Positions 15,058-15,623 of a stretch of 15,623 bases of DNA are shown one piece after another. Positions within the stretch are counted from its first letter, which is position 1, and each line of letters opens with the position of its first letter. This DNA is from Methylococcus sp. UBA6136 (lineage in GTDB: Bacteria > Pseudomonadota > Gammaproteobacteria > Methylococcales > Methylococcaceae), in the NCBI GenBank assembly GCA_002423305.1, contig DIVI01000022.1:1-15623 (forward strand). The letters run 5' to 3'. The notes below the pieces were generated by a model, which saw only the letters and a program-made list of their open reading frames with translations, searched no databases and had not been told where the DNA came from. The translations under genes and the position numbers were made by a program.

Positions 15058-15623
15058 CCCGATTCAATCAGCCAAAGCAAGCCTGTAATAGTAAAAAACG
15101 AGGCGACGGTCGTCACCACCAGTGCTGCCGAGCAGAAACCTTCCTGACCATATTTCTGGCCCAACAGCGCATAGATCGTGGCCATGGGCATGCTGGCATT
15201 GATAACCGCCGCCTGCCGCAGAGCGGGGTCTGCAACCGGAAGAAACAAGAATATCGCGAATACGGACAGTGGGTGAAGTATCAGCTTACCGAGGGCGACG
15301 CCGAGAATATCACCCACCATCCATTTCCAGCTGAGACCCGCGAGGGTACACCCGATATAAAAAAGGGCAACTGGCGCAGAGGCGCCGGCAAGCATGTCAA
15401 TGGCACGAGCAGCAAGCGAAGGGAGTCGCAGATCAAACCTGGAAAAGGCAACGACCAAAAGCATCGAGAGAATCAATGGGTTCTTCATCAGCCGCATACA
15501 GATACCCCCAATCACCCGCGCCCAATGACTTCCTTTTTTCCTGCCCAGTTCTGCAATCACCATCACCAGAGGGAGCATGACCAGATTTTCAACTGTGACA
15601 TACACCGCCAAGGTGGCCGTGGC
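15048..15623 (-). CDS. AEC-family permease (auxin efflux carrier type), 5' truncated by window
   Basis: The visible 191 codons are the C-terminal part of an integral membrane transporter. The segments A-V-Y-V-T-V-E-N-L, the M-K-N-P-L-I-L helix, the A-P-V-A-L-F-Y-I-G helix and V-I-N-A-S-M-P-M-A-T-I-Y-A-L are typical of the auxin efflux carrier family (PF03547). Bacterial members are often thought to move small carboxylates such as malate; the substrate here is unknown. About five to six hydrophobic segments are visible, consistent with the second half of a ten-helix permease of roughly 310 residues. The frame is open to the window edge, so the N-terminal portion is missing and the TTG near 15609-15611 is internal. 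The downstream adhesin-E-like gene overlaps its stop by 10 bases. Confidence 0.87.
   Translation of the reverse strand, partial: ATATLAVYVTVENLVMLPLVMVIAELGRKKGSHWARVIGGICMRLMKNPLILSMLLVVAFSRFDLRLPSLAARAIDMLAGASAPVALFYIGCTLAGLSWKWMVGDILGVALGKLILHPLSVFAIFLFLPVADPALRQAAVINASMPMATIYALLGQKYGQEGFCSAALVVTTVASFFTITGLLWLIESGCC

Overview
The window reads as a chromosomal segment of a free-living Gram-negative bacterium, most probably a gammaproteobacterium. The main reasons are a RapA-type RNA polymerase recycling ATPase, the core order rpoZ-spoT-ridA-recG, a DUF2970 membrane protein, lipoprotein and Sec signal peptides, and mid-to-high GC codon use throughout. No tRNA, rRNA, insertion sequence, phage gene or CRISPR array was found. 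Genus cannot be fixed from the sequence.

Layout. (1) 1-2751 is rapA on the + strand, missing its first few dozen codons because the window begins inside the gene. (2) 2855-4893 is a run of five small minus-strand genes in two transcription blocks: a secreted lipocalin-like protein, a four-helix DUF1616-like membrane protein and a DUF2970 protein end at a perfect bidirectional terminator (3741-3774). Beyond it come a two-CBS-domain protein and a PepSY-like lipoprotein. (3) 5109-6882 holds a thioredoxin-fold protein with a CxxC motif and pgk, closed by a strong terminator at 6894-6931. (4) 7051-12057 is a probable information and stress operon: rpoZ (omega), spoT (bifunctional ppGpp enzyme), ridA (enamine/imine deaminase, overlapping spoT by 8 nt) and recG (fork-remodelling helicase, UUG start). 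A CorA-type transporter gene follows at 12126-13094. (5) 13179-15623 is a minus-strand group: the C-terminal part of an AEC-family permease, a secreted surface-adhesin-E-like protein and a 454-residue membrane-anchored repeat protein that I do not recognise.

The most unusual item is the 454-residue protein (13179-14543). It has one N-terminal membrane segment and four modules. Each module carries two copies of a P-x-[DE]-[SH]-V-L-x-R-H-[YHC] motif exactly 24 residues apart, and the modules are joined by Pro/Ala/Glu-rich linkers. The codons of the eight copies differ mainly at synonymous positions, which points to selection on the peptide. It is the best candidate here for an undescribed family.

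Regions without genes are all shorter than about 220 bases. They hold the two terminators, a possible extended -10 promoter before the thioredoxin gene and a small inverted repeat upstream of the repeat-protein gene.
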